From Candidatus Omnitrophota bacterium (GTDB lineage Bacteria; Omnitrophota; Gorgyraeia; Gygaellales; Profunditerraquicolaceae): 5,405 nt of DNA. The translations under genes and the position numbers were made by a program. The notes below the pieces were generated by a model that was not told the origin of the DNA, made no database searches, and saw nothing but the letters and a program-made list of their open reading frames with translations. The stretch is taken from assembly GCA_030691585.1 (NCBI GenBank), contig JAUYEC010000038.1, forward strand, positions 1 through 5,405, given 5' to 3'. Positions 5,217 through 5,405 of the stretch are shown here, piece after piece (the first letter of the stretch is position 1; the number at the start of each line of letters is the position of its first letter).

Positions 5217-5405
5217 TTAAACCTTGGTAACTTTTACCGCCTGATTGCCTTTAGGGCCCTTTTCAATATCAAACTCAACTTCCTGGCCTTCGGCTAAGGA
5301 TTTAAAACCTTCCCCCTGGATCGATTTATGATGCACAAAAACATCATCCCCGGATTCAGGAGTAATAAATCCGTAACCTTTCTGGTCGCTGAACCATTTC
5401 ACTTT
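5217..5405 (-). CDS. CspA-like cold-shock protein, 5' end beyond the window
   Basis: Sixty-two residues of a canonical cold-shock domain are visible, beginning KVKWFSDQKGYGFITPE. RNP1 is KGYGFI and RNP2 is VFVHH, and the C-terminal KGPKGNQAVKV is also typical. The VKWF motif is the first strand of the domain, so the GTG at 5402 encodes its Val and is not the start. The true start should lie a few codons upstream, outside the window. The expected role is a nucleic-acid chaperone binding single-stranded RNA/DNA. Unlike the neighbouring paralogue it keeps the aromatic Trp and Phe of strand 1. The two probably arose by duplication and then diverged strongly. Confidence 0.93.
   Translation of the reverse strand, partial: KVKWFSDQKGYGFITPESGDDVFVHHKSIQGEGFKSLAEGQEVEFDIEKGPKGNQAVKVTKV

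Noticed and set aside
5217..5402. GTG at 5402 as the start of the first cold-shock gene
   Set aside because: The GTG encodes the Val of the conserved VKWF strand. The frame is open upstream to the window edge, so the gene is truncated rather than starting here.
1..5405. tRNA or rRNA genes, CRISPR arrays, insertion sequences, attachment sites
   Set aside because: No cloverleaf with CCA-proximal motifs, no regular direct repeats with spacers, no transposase and no flanking terminal inverted repeats were seen. The only array is the coding YD repeat.

Overview
The window is a bacterial chromosomal fragment in which every supported gene lies on the minus strand, so it reads from the right edge to the left. 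Gene content is a B12-binding radical SAM enzyme, tandem cold-shock proteins, and exported Ig/discoidin and RHS proteins. Together with moderate, uneven GC, this resembles genomes of uncultivated environmental bacteria such as Omnitrophota or neighbouring PVC and deltaproteobacterial lineages. That placement is only an impression; there is no rRNA or marker gene here.

Right part (about 5405 to 3463), housekeeping or regulatory: a cold-shock protein cut by the window edge; a second, divergent cold-shock protein; a 430-residue cobalamin-binding radical SAM protein 11 bases downstream; and, 3 bases after its stop, a 49-residue Cys/His protein that looks like a small zinc finger. The tight spacing of the last three suggests one transcription unit.

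Middle (3462 to 3273), the only sizeable non-coding stretch: a stop-proximal hairpin, a good TATAAT -10 box, then about 90 bases that fold into two stem-loops followed by an intrinsic terminator with eight T's. The terminator ends only 21 bases before the next gene, so this reads as a regulated leader (attenuator or riboswitch-like) or a small RNA. I cannot match it to a known class.

Left part (3272 to 1), an exported pair: a 289-residue secreted protein with a bacterial Ig-like domain and an F5/8 type C (discoidin) domain, then a Sec-exported RHS/YD-repeat protein of at least 802 residues that runs off the left edge. The two overlap by ATGA, and the second gene's Shine-Dalgarno lies within the first gene's last codons, so they are probably translationally coupled. 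The first protein stops abruptly 18 residues into what looks like a second Ig-like domain. GC drops from about 52% to about 33% at exactly that point, which suggests a mosaic junction.
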